Shown here: piece after piece, positions 1-8,732 of the stretch
How the letters are laid out: each line of letters starts with the position of its first letter
Numbering within the stretch: position 1 is the stretch's first letter
Assembly (NCBI GenBank): GCA_034440515.1
Contig: JAWXCF010000099.1
Span: 1-64,000 of the forward strand
Source of the DNA: JAWXCF01 sp034440515
Lineage (GTDB): Bacteria; Bacteroidota; Bacteroidia; CAILMK01
Length of the DNA: 64,000 bases
Direction: 5' to 3'
The notes under the pieces: generated by a model
Databases searched by the model: none
Seen by the model: the letters and a program-made list of their open reading frames with translations, nothing else
What the model was told of the DNA's origin: nothing
Program-made: the position numbers and the translations under genes

Positions 1-177
1 CATATTGATCAAAATGGAGTGTTAGAACAAGCAGTGGTATATAAAGATATAGAACATAACAATATCCAGTTAATACCTAAAGTCTGTTTTGTAAGAGATA
101 ATGCTATAATAATAGCAGGGAAAAGTGATAAAGGCAAATCAGACTATAGCTTTAGCAAAATAACGCTAGGGAAATAA
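1..177 (+). CDS. C-terminal fragment of a secreted-protein paralogue (cut by window edge)
   Basis: The first 177 bases read open in frame 1 for 58 codons and end at a TAA. The translated tail, starting HIDQNGVLEQAVVYKD and ending SFSKITLGK, aligns residue for residue with the last 58 residues of the next gene (AHIDKNGELEQAVVYKD ... SYSKITIGK), with roughly two thirds identity by eye. It is therefore the 3' end of a tandem paralogue whose start lies left of the window. No function is recognisable. The remaining 196 bases before the next gene show no gene or clear terminator. Confidence 0.85.
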   Translation, partial: HIDQNGVLEQAVVYKDIEHNNIQLIPKVCFVRDNAIIIAGKSDKGKSDYSFSKITLGK

Positions 178-373
178 ATATTTCTTAAAGTAGACAAAAA
201 ATACCTTTTAGAATACCATAATTCTTTCAGATTAGAATTATCTAAAGTGTTCTAATCCTTAAGAATGTTTAATGAATTTTGACTTTTTTCTATTTCAATA
301 ATAAATCATTTTTCATTTTAGGTTTATTTTAGTGGTCTAATCTATAACTTACAAAAAGTTCAACTGCTACAAT

Positions 374-1942
374 ATGAATAAAAATAAACTCCTGCTCTTA
401 TTTCTTTTAGTATCTATAGTAGGGTCAGCTCAAGATATTAATATTAAAAATGGACCTTTACTTAAGAAAAGGGGCTTCCACGTATCAGAAATAGCAGGAT
501 ATTCTGAAGATGGTGGATTTATGGCCATATTAAATGAAAGCTTTAATAGTAATAATAAAGAAGTTACCCTAGAGAAATATGACGAAAACCTAAATGTGAT
601 ACTTAGTCGCGTCATAGAAACTGAGTCTGTAAAGGGCGAAAAGATAAAAGGGGTAAGTTATCAAATGTTTCAAAAGAGACTATTGGCTATCATCACCAGC
701 AAAGTAAGAAAAGGAGATATAGATGGAAAAATTACTGCCGTAAAAATCACTTCGAGAGGTACCGTAGATGGCTCACCAATAGAGTTACATACTACTAATG
801 ATTTTGAAAATATGGAAGATATTGTCTATTCTATATCAGCAGATAGTTCTAAACTAATATTGATTATTGAGTTGAGACCAGAAAAGGATAAATTAAAGAG
901 AATTTTTGTCAAGGTTTTTGATAAAAATCTTAAACCAATATGGTCAAAAACAGTAAAAATAAATTACGAGAAGAAAAATCTTACTTTACTCGAATTTGCC
1001 TATACAACTAGCAAATTATATATAGCTGCTAGACTTAATGATAAGGTACGTGTTCTATCTCAAACGAAACCAGGTGAACATAGACTAATTGCAATAAGCG
1101 ATGATACAGATACTGACAAGCCAGATAAAGACTACATAATAAAACTAGATGGGAAATTCATATCTTCTATATCATTTGCAGTTAGTTATAAGAATAATGT
1201 GTCTAGAATTCAATGTGTGGGCCTGTATGGTTTAGATAAGGAGGATAAAGCTTCTGGTGTATTTTCATTCACAGTTGATGAAAAAACTGATGACATCATT
1301 GATAAATATTACAAGACTTTTGATAGAAAGGTGCTAGATGAAGTTTTAACCAAGCGAGAAATAAAAAGACAAGAAGATGAACTGCTTTATTTTAAAATGA
1401 AAGAGGTGTTTATAAAAGATAATGGTGGCATAGTGGCAATATTAGAACAAGAGAATCACTATGTGGTAGAAACTAACTTTGGTGCAAACAGCGGCGCACC
1501 TGGTAGAACCACTTATACATACCACTATGAGGATAATAATTTATTGGTTATAGATATATCTAAAAATTCAGGAATAAATTGGATGACAGTTGTACCTAAA
1601 AATCAGCACACTATAAACGATTATGCCTATTTTAATAGTTTTTGTGCTGTTTACCTAAATAATGAGGTTTTTATGTTCTACAGTGAAGACCTAAGACTAT
1701 CTAAGATACTAAAAAAGGAAGAATTAAAAAGCTTGGGTAGAAATAAGCAGGGATTAATGATAGCTCATATTGACAAAAATGGAGAATTAGAGCAGGCAGT
1801 AGTCTATAAAGATGCTGAACACGAAAACATTCAGTTAATACCTAAAGTTAATTTTATAAGGGATAATACTATTATTTTAGCTGGGCATAGCGATAGAAAT
1901 AGCTCTAACTATAGTTATAGTAAAATAACAATAGGGAAATAA
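374..1942 (+). CDS. secreted protein of unknown function, tandem paralogue
   Basis: A 522-residue protein. It starts with a clear signal peptide: MNKNK, a leucine-rich core, and a cleavage site near GSAQ at residues 17-20. The rest is a mixed charged beta-rich sequence with no transmembrane helix, no T9SS sorting tail and no domain I recognise. The pattern of short strands (for example IYVKVFDKNLKPIWSK) could suggest a beta-propeller, but this is a guess. The incomplete gene just upstream is a close paralogue, so the two form a tandem duplicated family. The gene converges on the molybdenum oxidoreductase, with 6 bases between the stop codons. That it is an exported protein is well supported; its role is unknown. 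Confidence 0.85.
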   Translation: MNKNKLLLLFLLVSIVGSAQDINIKNGPLLKKRGFHVSEIAGYSEDGGFMAILNESFNSNNKEVTLEKYDENLNVILSRVIETESVKGEKIKGVSYQMFQKRLLAIITSKVRKGDIDGKITAVKITSRGTVDGSPIELHTTNDFENMEDIVYSISADSSKLILIIELRPEKDKLKRIFVKVFDKNLKPIWSKTVKINYEKKNLTLLEFAYTTSKLYIAARLNDKVRVLSQTKPGEHRLIAISDDTDTDKPDKDYIIKLDGKFISSISFAVSYKNNVSRIQCVGLYGLDKEDKASGVFSFTVDEKTDDIIDKYYKTFDRKVLDEVLTKREIKRQEDELLYFKMKEVFIKDNGGIVAILEQENHYVVETNFGANSGAPGRTTYTYHYEDNNLLVIDISKNSGINWMTVVPKNQHTINDYAYFNSFCAVYLNNEVFMFYSEDLRLSKILKKEELKSLGRNKQGLMIAHIDKNGELEQAVVYKDAEHENIQLIPKVNFIRDNTIILAGHSDRNSSNYSYSKITIGK

Positions 1943-1948
1943 ACTGAC

Positions 1949-2752
1949 TTATAAAGCTGCATCGTAATCGTAACCCTTATTATACCAAAAATCTTTGGGT
2001 TTAGAATCACTAAAGAAAATAGTACCAATCCTTTTAATACTTTTTATTCCGTATTTAGTCGGCACTATTAATCTTAATGGGTAACCTTGGTCAAAGGGTA
2101 ATTTCTTGCCATTCAAGTTGTAGCACAGCAGGGTCTGTTCTTGTAAACAGCTTGGCATATCTATACCAACATAGTATTGTTCATCTACAGTAGTTAAACC
2201 ACAATATTTGAACAGGTTGGTTTGTTGGTCTTTACTAAAACTTTCACCCAGTCTGCTGCCAGCATTATAATGTGCTAAAAATGTACCCAGCGATACACCT
2301 CCCCAATTGGTTATTTGGCTCCAACCCTCAATGCACTTAAAGTTAAAAGTTACTTCCTTATATGGTAGGGCTTTTATGTCTTCCATATCTAAATACACGG
2401 TATCAGATTTACCTTGTGTGTCTCTACGTATCAATATCAAAACATAGTCTGTAGTGTCGTCAGGGTCTTCTACTCCGTAACCACCGTTTACTTTTGCTAT
2501 TTTTACAGCCTCAGACTTTTGATATTCTGGAGCCAACTTGTTTACACTAAATAATTTATTGTTAATTAGTTCATTGAAATTTAAAACCTTTCTAAGCGGA
2601 ACTTTCGCTCCACTATCCGTAAATGAATTATCAATAGAGTAAACAATAATAGAAATGCCCCCTAGTATTATAAATAGTGCAGCAAAACTCAGCCATTTAG
2701 TTATAAGCCAATTTCTTTTTTTTATAACTTTCTGTTCTTCACTATTGCTCAT
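1949..2752 (-). CDS. membrane-anchored molybdopterin-dependent oxidoreductase (MsrP/sulfite-oxidase fold)
   Basis: A 267-residue protein with one N-terminal transmembrane helix (about residues 18-42) followed by an oxidoreductase molybdopterin-binding domain. The motif FKCIEGWSQITNWGG (about residues 138-152) matches the CxEGWS segment of MsrP/YedY-type enzymes, in which the cysteine ligates molybdenum; GYPLRLIVPTKYGIKSIK near the C-terminus is the usual second landmark. There is no canonical twin-arginine motif, but KKRNWLITKW just before the helix could be a KR variant; the helix may stay as an anchor. The start codon overlaps the stop of the cytochrome b gene by 4 bases (ATGA), so the two are translationally coupled and probably form one electron-transfer unit. 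The substrate (methionine sulfoxide, sulfite or other) cannot be told from sequence. Confidence 0.85.
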   Translation of the reverse strand: MSNSEEQKVIKKRNWLITKWLSFAALFIILGGISIIVYSIDNSFTDSGAKVPLRKVLNFNELINNKLFSVNKLAPEYQKSEAVKIAKVNGGYGVEDPDDTTDYVLILIRRDTQGKSDTVYLDMEDIKALPYKEVTFNFKCIEGWSQITNWGGVSLGTFLAHYNAGSRLGESFSKDQQTNLFKYCGLTTVDEQYYVGIDMPSCLQEQTLLCYNLNGKKLPFDQGYPLRLIVPTKYGIKSIKRIGTIFFSDSKPKDFWYNKGYDYDAAL

Positions 2753-3474
2753 ATTGTTGGATTTATATTTTTAGGTAATTCTACTACTATAGTTTCTTGT
2801 GTTTCAGTATCTGCAATATCTACCCCTGTCACCATAGACTGAAAGTTTCGCCAACCAGCCTTTACTACTTGGGCTATGTGCACCACAAAGAATGCAACAA
2901 ATATTATAGTTATAATGAAATGCTCAAGTCTAGCTGCCACATAACCCCCAAGACTAGTGGTTAACCAACTTTGTTGAATTGGTTTGTAAATAGCTAAACC
3001 TGTTAGTAACATTAAGCCACCTAGCAGTATAATTACAGTATATATCACACGTTGGGCATCGTTATATTTACCCTGAATTGGTTTAGTTTTTTTAAGTCCG
3101 AAATCATACAAAGTCACCTGAAGCGAACCAATCAAACTATTCCTTTTAGGAAATAGTGATTTATACTCTCGTGATAAAATTAGATAAATGAAATACCCAA
3201 CACCATTGATGGCAAAAAACCACATAAATGTAAAGTGCCAAGCCATACCGACTGAAAGTCTAAATGGTATGTTCAAAGCTTTATAAAACCATTGTGGAAA
3301 GAATTTTAACGTAAGACTACCTAATTGAATATAATATTCGTCGTTAGCCCAATAAATTAACATTCCACTCCAAATCATCACAGTTAATAAGGGAAAGTTT
3401 ACCCAATGAAACCAACGAACAGCTAAGCTGTGTTTTTTAGTAATTAAAACTGTTTCTTCTTGACTACTAATCAT
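2749..3474 (-). CDS. cytochrome b561-type membrane subunit, partner of the Mo oxidoreductase
   Basis: About 241 residues with four hydrophobic helices and the histidine pattern of b-type cytochromes of the formate/thiosulfate/b561 class: KHSLAVRWFHWVN before helix 1, GMAWHFTF in helix 2, and RLEHFII plus FVVHIAQ in the last two helices, followed by KAGWRNFQSM. These histidines are expected to bind two hemes and pass quinol electrons to the coupled molybdenum enzyme. An in-frame ATG lies 9 codons upstream (3501), but starting at 3474 gives MISSQEETVLITKKH, a normal cytosolic N-terminus, so I prefer it. The 4-base overlap with the downstream gene supports joint expression. It follows the porin gene on the same strand with about 40 bases between. 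Confidence 0.85.
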   Translation of the reverse strand: MISSQEETVLITKKHSLAVRWFHWVNFPLLTVMIWSGMLIYWANDEYYIQLGSLTLKFFPQWFYKALNIPFRLSVGMAWHFTFMWFFAINGVGYFIYLILSREYKSLFPKRNSLIGSLQVTLYDFGLKKTKPIQGKYNDAQRVIYTVIILLGGLMLLTGLAIYKPIQQSWLTTSLGGYVAARLEHFIITIIFVAFFVVHIAQVVKAGWRNFQSMVTGVDIADTETQETIVVELPKNINPTI

Positions 3475-3515
3475 AATGATAGAGTTACAGCAAATAAACA
3501 ATATTTTGAACTTGC

Positions 3516-5018
3516 TTAAATCTTAGTACCAATTGTTATTAGAAAATTAACTCTATTGGTTGTTAGTGTAGCAGATGGAGCAAAGTTGGCACCTGTTAAT
3601 GTATATGGTGTGTAAATAGACTGGCTATTGGCTATTTGTAGCCCAAGGTCTAGAAAGAACCCATCAGTCTCTTTATATCCACCACCGAAACTTATTATTT
3701 GTGTACCTGTGTTGATGTTGTTAACAAATTCCTTTTTATATGGGCTGCTGTAACTAGCAAATCCACCACGTAAATAAAATTGTTCAATTCTGTATTCTCC
3801 ACCAAATCGTACATTGTACCCAGGTTGTAAAACAGTTTGAATTTCATTATTTCTAAATCTACTGCCATCAAATGATCTAGAAAATCTGCCAGTAGTGTAG
3901 TCAATATACTCTAGGTCTGCACTAATCAGTCCGTTTTTACCTGCTAATATTGCAATGCTTCCTGTTGCTTTGATAGGAGTTGAAATGTTATAGCTAAATT
4001 CATAATCTGGGAAAGAATCCTGCCTATAAACATTGCCATAGGCAAAACCTACTACGCCGACATTATATACATCGTTAAGTCTATAAAAAGTAGGTAGGCT
4101 TACACTTGCTCCAACTCTTAACCATTCAGTTGGTTTGCCCAATACGCCAAGAGTAACGCCAAAGCCTAAACCAGTAGTATTTACATTTTCAGTTAAGGTA
4201 CTTTTTTGATAAATTGCTTGACTGGCGGGTGTATTATTCACCTCTGTAAAAGTTCGTTCGCTGTGGAAACCTACTGTACTTAGATTGATGGTAGCACCTA
4301 GATAAAGTTTGTTGCTGTAGTTAGCACCAAGAGAAGTAGAAATATCATTTGCTGCTCCTCTTGTAGTAATTAAATCTTGTTGAAACAACGCATATGGTGC
4401 GTTATTTAAATATTTAGAAGCTATAGATATATATTTACCAGGCATTGAGCTAATACTGTCAGTTAAATATGCATAATAACCAAGGTATCCATAAGATGAA
4501 ACAGGAAGTTGATTAGGTAGAACTTGCCCATCTTGGGCGTAGCTATCTGTTATTGAGTTCTTTGTATTTACTCCCTGTACTGCAATATTCTGATGAAACG
4601 TGTTTGATCTATTAAACAGAAGTGAAAAGTTTACAGAAACCCATCCATTTGTTTTAGCGACCCCATTTTGCTTTCTTACTTTACCTATTACAAAGCCCAA
4701 ATTACTGATATTGAGATTTGCCTTCATATCTTTCTGATTGTTAGATAAGAAGTTACCTGTTGTAGCAGTACTGTTAAAGCTAAAGGTTCCCATTAATTCT
4801 GAAGTACGATACACGCCTAGACCAGCTGGATTTATGGCAATTGCGCCAGCATCTCCTCCTAGGGCACCCATTGCATTACCTAGCGCGGCACTTCTAGCAG
4901 TAGATTGAGGGAATTTCTGAGAATATCTAAGTACCTCAACGTAACTCTGCCCAACCATAGAATTGCTAAATAACAGCACACCTATGGTGGCCAAAATATA
5001 TGTATTTGCCTTTATCAT
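3516..5018 (-). CDS. FadL/OmpP1-family outer-membrane protein
   Basis: About 500 residues from the chosen ATG, MIKANTYILATIGVLLFSNS, which makes a good signal peptide ending near MVGQ. The open frame extends 26 codons further upstream, but that part is hydrophilic and overlaps the end of the previous gene, so it is rejected. The mature N-terminus has SARSAALGNAMGALGGDAG followed by AIAINPAGLGVYR, the hallmark of Bacteroidota FadL-like barrels (aromatic hydrocarbon/fatty-acid channel family). The remainder is alternating amphipathic strands, ending in an aromatic-poor strand (FLITIGTKI). It is 28 bases downstream of the lipoprotein gene and probably co-transcribed with it. Its ligand is unknown. 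Confidence 0.8.
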   Translation of the reverse strand: MIKANTYILATIGVLLFSNSMVGQSYVEVLRYSQKFPQSTARSAALGNAMGALGGDAGAIAINPAGLGVYRTSELMGTFSFNSTATTGNFLSNNQKDMKANLNISNLGFVIGKVRKQNGVAKTNGWVSVNFSLLFNRSNTFHQNIAVQGVNTKNSITDSYAQDGQVLPNQLPVSSYGYLGYYAYLTDSISSMPGKYISIASKYLNNAPYALFQQDLITTRGAANDISTSLGANYSNKLYLGATINLSTVGFHSERTFTEVNNTPASQAIYQKSTLTENVNTTGLGFGVTLGVLGKPTEWLRVGASVSLPTFYRLNDVYNVGVVGFAYGNVYRQDSFPDYEFSYNISTPIKATGSIAILAGKNGLISADLEYIDYTTGRFSRSFDGSRFRNNEIQTVLQPGYNVRFGGEYRIEQFYLRGGFASYSSPYKKEFVNNINTGTQIISFGGGYKETDGFFLDLGLQIANSQSIYTPYTLTGANFAPSATLTTNRVNFLITIGTKI

Positions 5019-5046
5019 TTTAGTTTTGTTGTGTCGCTTATTAGAA

Positions 5047-6423
5047 TTATCTGCCTCTTGGTTGTGGGCTGTTACCACCTCTGTTCCCGCCATCATTATT
5101 TCTTGGTTGTGGGCTAGGGTTGCTCCTTACTGGTTGATTATTTCTAGGTTGCTGATTGTAATTATCATTTCTAGGCTGTTGTCTTACAGGTTCATTATTT
5201 CTAGGCTTTTGCCTAACAGGTTCTTGATTATCCCTTGGTTGAGATCTAATTGGCTGTTGTTGATTTGGCTTTTGCCTAACAGGTTCTTGATTTTCCTTAG
5301 GTTGCACTCTATTATTATCATTTACAGGCTGTTGTTGATTCGGATTCTGCCTGACTGGTTCTTGATTGTCCCTAGGTTGCGCTATATTATTATCATCTAT
5401 CGGCTGTTGTTGATTTGGATTCTGCCTAACTGGTTCTTGATTGTCCCTAGGTTGCGCTCTATTATTGTCATCTACAGGCTGTTGCTGATTTGGTCTTTGC
5501 CTTACGGGAGTCTGATCATCTTTAGGAACTACTGGGGTTTGATCAATTACTCCGGGCTGTGTTCTACCACCTTGGTTAGGTTGATCTCTAGTGGGATTGC
5601 CAGGTACATTGCTACCGTATCTACCAGGTACGTAATTAGTTCCTTGGTTTGTTATACCTTGACTACCTCTACCATTTCTAGGGCCGATGTTTTGTCTATC
5701 ATTTGATACTCCAGTACCACCGCCCCAATTATTTCCATTATTGTATTGCTGACCGTAATTGTAGGGGGAATATCCAAAATTGTTATATGGATTATATCCA
5801 TATGGTCCATAACCAAATGAATTATAGCCATAGGGGCTGAATCCAAACGGTGAATATGCAAAAGGTGACCCGCCCCAAATTGGATAAGGTGAATAGCCCC
5901 AATAAGGATTAACAAAAGGACTGTAGCCAAACCCTGGTTGAAAAGGTGTATAGAAATTAGAGTAACCCATATATATGTTCACGCCTCCATTAAAGGGATT
6001 AGACCAAGATGGTCCAAAGAATGGATCGTAGTAACCCCAATTGGAAGCAGGGCGTCTGAATCTGCCTATTCTTCTACTAAAGTAGTAGTCGTCGTCATCG
6101 TAATAATTATTTATATTAGTTGTGTTACCACTTCTATTATTTAAATTTTCATCTCCGAACACATCTACTTGGTTATCATCTAATTGACGTGTAGGAGGAT
6201 TGTTTTGAATTCTAGCTGCATTTTGACTTGCAACCTGCTTTGCATTTCGCTCTCGTACTACCACAGCTCGTTTCTTAGATAATTCTGACTCATCAGCTGA
6301 CTGATAATAAATGTCATCATAAGGTAATCTACTTGTAGACTGCTTGCTGGTGGTACAAGAACCAAGAAAACTACCTATAGCCGTGATGGCTAAAATGATG
6401 TGAAGTTTATACGCGATACTCAT
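5047..6423 (-). CDS. repeat-rich Gln/Asn/Pro/Arg surface lipoprotein
   Basis: A 458-residue protein with a lipoprotein signal: a hydrophobic start, then GSFLGSC with the lipobox cysteine at residue 23. Three regions follow: a charged stretch to about residue 115; a Gly/Tyr/Pro/Phe/Asn-rich stretch (about 120-240) with many GYSPY or GYNPY-like units; and a C-terminal half built of degenerate repeats of about 25 residues, PVRQxPNQQQPxDDNN plus xAQPRDNQE, fading to short PRNN units. No folded domain is recognisable, and the sequence is probably extended or disordered outside the outer membrane. It may be an adhesive or matrix-binding lipoprotein, but this is inference. It is the first gene of the leftward group that continues into the FadL-like porin. 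Confidence 0.75.
   Translation of the reverse strand: MSIAYKLHIILAITAIGSFLGSCTTSKQSTSRLPYDDIYYQSADESELSKKRAVVVRERNAKQVASQNAARIQNNPPTRQLDDNQVDVFGDENLNNRSGNTTNINNYYDDDDYYFSRRIGRFRRPASNWGYYDPFFGPSWSNPFNGGVNIYMGYSNFYTPFQPGFGYSPFVNPYWGYSPYPIWGGSPFAYSPFGFSPYGYNSFGYGPYGYNPYNNFGYSPYNYGQQYNNGNNWGGGTGVSNDRQNIGPRNGRGSQGITNQGTNYVPGRYGSNVPGNPTRDQPNQGGRTQPGVIDQTPVVPKDDQTPVRQRPNQQQPVDDNNRAQPRDNQEPVRQNPNQQQPIDDNNIAQPRDNQEPVRQNPNQQQPVNDNNRVQPKENQEPVRQKPNQQQPIRSQPRDNQEPVRQKPRNNEPVRQQPRNDNYNQQPRNNQPVRSNPSPQPRNNDGGNRGGNSPQPRGR
5110..5510 (-). repeat. in-frame tandem repeats inside the lipoprotein gene
   Basis: Roughly 75-base units, each encoding about 25 residues (PVRQ.PNQQQP..DNN..QPRDNQE), occur about four times, then shorten to units of 10-15 residues. 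All changes keep the reading frame. The repeats are imperfect, so they have diverged, but they remain similar enough to allow slippage or recombination. Confidence 0.8.
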
Positions 6424-6535
6424 AGTTAATTAAAATAGTAAAACAATGTTTTCAATAACTTTGCTCCTTAATTCACTAATAAGTCAAATACTGTTCCATT
6501 TTGATTAAGTGATGTAAAATGGAGAAATAATTGAA

Positions 6536-8011
6536 ATGGCAAAAAAAATAACACCTCGAGATAAAGACTATTCTAACTGGTATTTAGACATAATAAGAGA
6601 AGCTGGACTAGCAGAGCATAGTGCTGTAAAAGGCTGTATGGTAATAAAACCTTATGGTTTCGGTATATGGGAGAGCATTCAGCACGAACTTGATACAAGA
6701 TTTAAGGCTACAGGGCATACAAATGCATATTTCCCACTTTTTATACCAAAAAGTTTTTTAAGCAAAGAGGCCGACCACGTAGAGGGTTTTGCTAAAGAAT
6801 GCGCTGTAGTAACACACTACAGGCTAAAAGCTGACCCAATAAATGGTGGTGTAATGGTAGATCCAGATGCTAAATTAGAGGAAGAACTAATAATCAGACC
6901 AACTAGTGAAACAATCATTTGGAATACTTATCGCAACTGGATACAAAGTTACAGAGACCTCCCCTTGTTAATAAACCAATGGGCCAATGTGGTACGTTGG
7001 GAAATGAGAACCAGACTGTTTCTGAGAACGACTGAATTTCTATGGCAAGAGGGACATACTGCTCACGCTACTGCTGACGAAGCTATAGCAGAGGCCAATC
7101 AAATGCTCCATTTATATGCTGATTTTGCAGAAAATTTTATGGCATTACCAGTTATCAGGGGTAGAAAAACGAAACACGAACGCTTTGCAGGGGCGCTAGA
7201 TACCCTATGTATTGAGGCGATGATGCAAGACGGAAAGGCACTTCAGGCAGGTACTAGCCACTTTTTGGGTCAAAACTTTGCTCGTGCTTTCGATGTCAAA
7301 TTTCAAACCAAAGAAGGTAAAGAAGAATATGTGTGGGCAACAAGTTGGGGCGTATCTACCAGACTGATAGGTGCGTTAATAATGGCACATAGCGATGATG
7401 AAGGATTAATTCTTCCACCTACTTTAGCACCTATACAGGTAGTTATAGTTCCAATATTTAAAACTGACGATGAAAAGGAGTTGGTGTATGAACGTGCACA
7501 CCTACTTAAAAATTCTATTAAAGAAATGGGAGTAAGGGTGAAATTTGACGATGATGAACAACGAACACCAGGTTGGAAATTTGCTGAGCACGAAATGCGA
7601 GGGGTTCCATTAAGAATTGCAATAGGGCCTAGAGATGTAGTAAACGGTACCGCAGAAATAGCGCAAAGGGACACCAGAACTAAGCACTTATTACCTTTCA
7701 ACGATTTAATTGCACAAATCCCTGCCTTATTAGACCAAATTCAACAGGGCATCTATATGAAAGCGCTAAAGAAAAGAGAAGACAACACTCATTTTGTTGA
7801 TACTTGGGCAGAGTTCCAAACTGCCTTAAAGGCAGAAGGCGGATTCATTTATGCACATTGGGACGGAACAACAGAAACTGAATTGAAAATTAAAGAATTA
7901 ACCCAAGCCACAATTAGGTGCATTCCAATAAATAATAAGCAAGAGGAAGGCAAATGTATATATACTGGTTTGCCAAGTCAAGAGAGGGTTATATTCGCAA
8001 AAGCATACTAA
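6536..8011 (+). CDS. proS: proline--tRNA ligase (eukaryote/archaea-like type)
   Basis: A 491-residue class II synthetase that charges tRNA-Pro with proline. It starts KITPRDKDYSNWYLDIIREA and carries the class II motifs: motif 2 around RWEMRTRLFLRTTEFLWQEG (about residues 155-175), GTSHFLGQNFARAF (about 240-255), and the anticodon-binding domain from about residue 295 (PIQVVIVPIF). The protein ends in a tyrosine (VIFAKAY), as in this type. There is no editing INS domain, which also fits the archaeal/eukaryotic-like form found in Bacteroidota. A TAACTTTG box at 6456-6463 could be its -7 element, but no matching TTG is seen at the right spacing. The next gene starts 16 bases after the stop. Confidence 0.97.
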   Translation: MAKKITPRDKDYSNWYLDIIREAGLAEHSAVKGCMVIKPYGFGIWESIQHELDTRFKATGHTNAYFPLFIPKSFLSKEADHVEGFAKECAVVTHYRLKADPINGGVMVDPDAKLEEELIIRPTSETIIWNTYRNWIQSYRDLPLLINQWANVVRWEMRTRLFLRTTEFLWQEGHTAHATADEAIAEANQMLHLYADFAENFMALPVIRGRKTKHERFAGALDTLCIEAMMQDGKALQAGTSHFLGQNFARAFDVKFQTKEGKEEYVWATSWGVSTRLIGALIMAHSDDEGLILPPTLAPIQVVIVPIFKTDDEKELVYERAHLLKNSIKEMGVRVKFDDDEQRTPGWKFAEHEMRGVPLRIAIGPRDVVNGTAEIAQRDTRTKHLLPFNDLIAQIPALLDQIQQGIYMKALKKREDNTHFVDTWAEFQTALKAEGGFIYAHWDGTTETELKIKELTQATIRCIPINNKQEEGKCIYTGLPSQERVIFAKAY

Positions 8012-8027
8012 TCGTTACCTAAATAAT

Positions 8028-8732
8028 ATGGAAGAAAATAATTTGGAAATACTTGCTGCTATAAAGAGTAAAAGTATCCTAAAACAAGAGATATATAAAA
8101 TTACCCTACAGGTAATGCAGACCTTCAAAATGCAAATGGCAACCATTGCCGATCAGGTTACAAAAGAATTAAAGAAGGAGGTATTAACATCTGTAAATGT
8201 GGAATATAAGTCTCACAGTGAATTTGAAGCTGACTTAAAGTTCGGTGGCGATACCTTAGTTTATATGATGCATACCAACATATTTCAATTTCCGCTAGAG
8301 CACGAAGTATATAAGACTCAATATATAAAAGAAGACCCAACTCGAGCGTATTGCGGGGTAATAAATGTGTATGACTTCCTAAGTGATTCTATAAAGTATA
8401 ACAGGTTTAATGACCTTGGATATTTGGTTACTAGAATTTTTATAAATAAAGACAGACACTTTATGGTGCAGGGCCGCAAGCAGTTTAGCTATATGTATAA
8501 TGATTTGTCTCAATTTGAGATAAACACTGAGGTTATAAATCAAATATTAAAACAATCTATTATCAATACCATTGATTTTGAATTGCTTGTACCACCTTTT
8601 GATAAGGTAAAAGAAATAAGACTTGGCGAGAAAATAGCAGGTCAAGGAACCTCTGCATTAGCCACAGGCAAACGACTAGGCTTTACTAGATTAGATCAGA
8701 ACGAAACGCCAAAAGACTCCTTTGTTATTTAA
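8028..8732 (+). CDS. conserved hypothetical cytosolic protein
   Basis: A 234-residue soluble protein with no signal peptide or transmembrane helix. The N-terminal 60 residues look helical (ILKQEIYKITLQVMQTFKMQ), followed by an alpha/beta region with TLVYMMHTNIFQFPLEHEVYK and GYLVTRIFINKDRHFMVQG. I do not recognise a domain with certainty. I recall similar hypothetical proteins in other Bacteroidota, but cannot verify that here. It lies 16 bases after proS on the same strand, so it is probably co-transcribed with it. Its last 8 bases overlap the end of folA on the opposite strand. Confidence 0.8.
   Translation: MEENNLEILAAIKSKSILKQEIYKITLQVMQTFKMQMATIADQVTKELKKEVLTSVNVEYKSHSEFEADLKFGGDTLVYMMHTNIFQFPLEHEVYKTQYIKEDPTRAYCGVINVYDFLSDSIKYNRFNDLGYLVTRIFINKDRHFMVQGRKQFSYMYNDLSQFEINTEVINQILKQSIINTIDFELLVPPFDKVKEIRLGEKIAGQGTSALATGKRLGFTRLDQNETPKDSFVI

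Noticed and set aside
5110..5510. Possible CRISPR-like array from regularly spaced repeats
   Set aside because: Units are directly adjacent, encode an in-frame peptide repeat, and have no unique spacers. The same applies to 12550-12820.
4963..5706. Plus-strand open frame rich in Leu, Ile, Trp and Arg opposite the lipoprotein gene
   Set aside because: It is the antisense reading of the Gln/Asn/Pro repeats; its apparent repeats and hydrophobicity come from the codons on the other strand.
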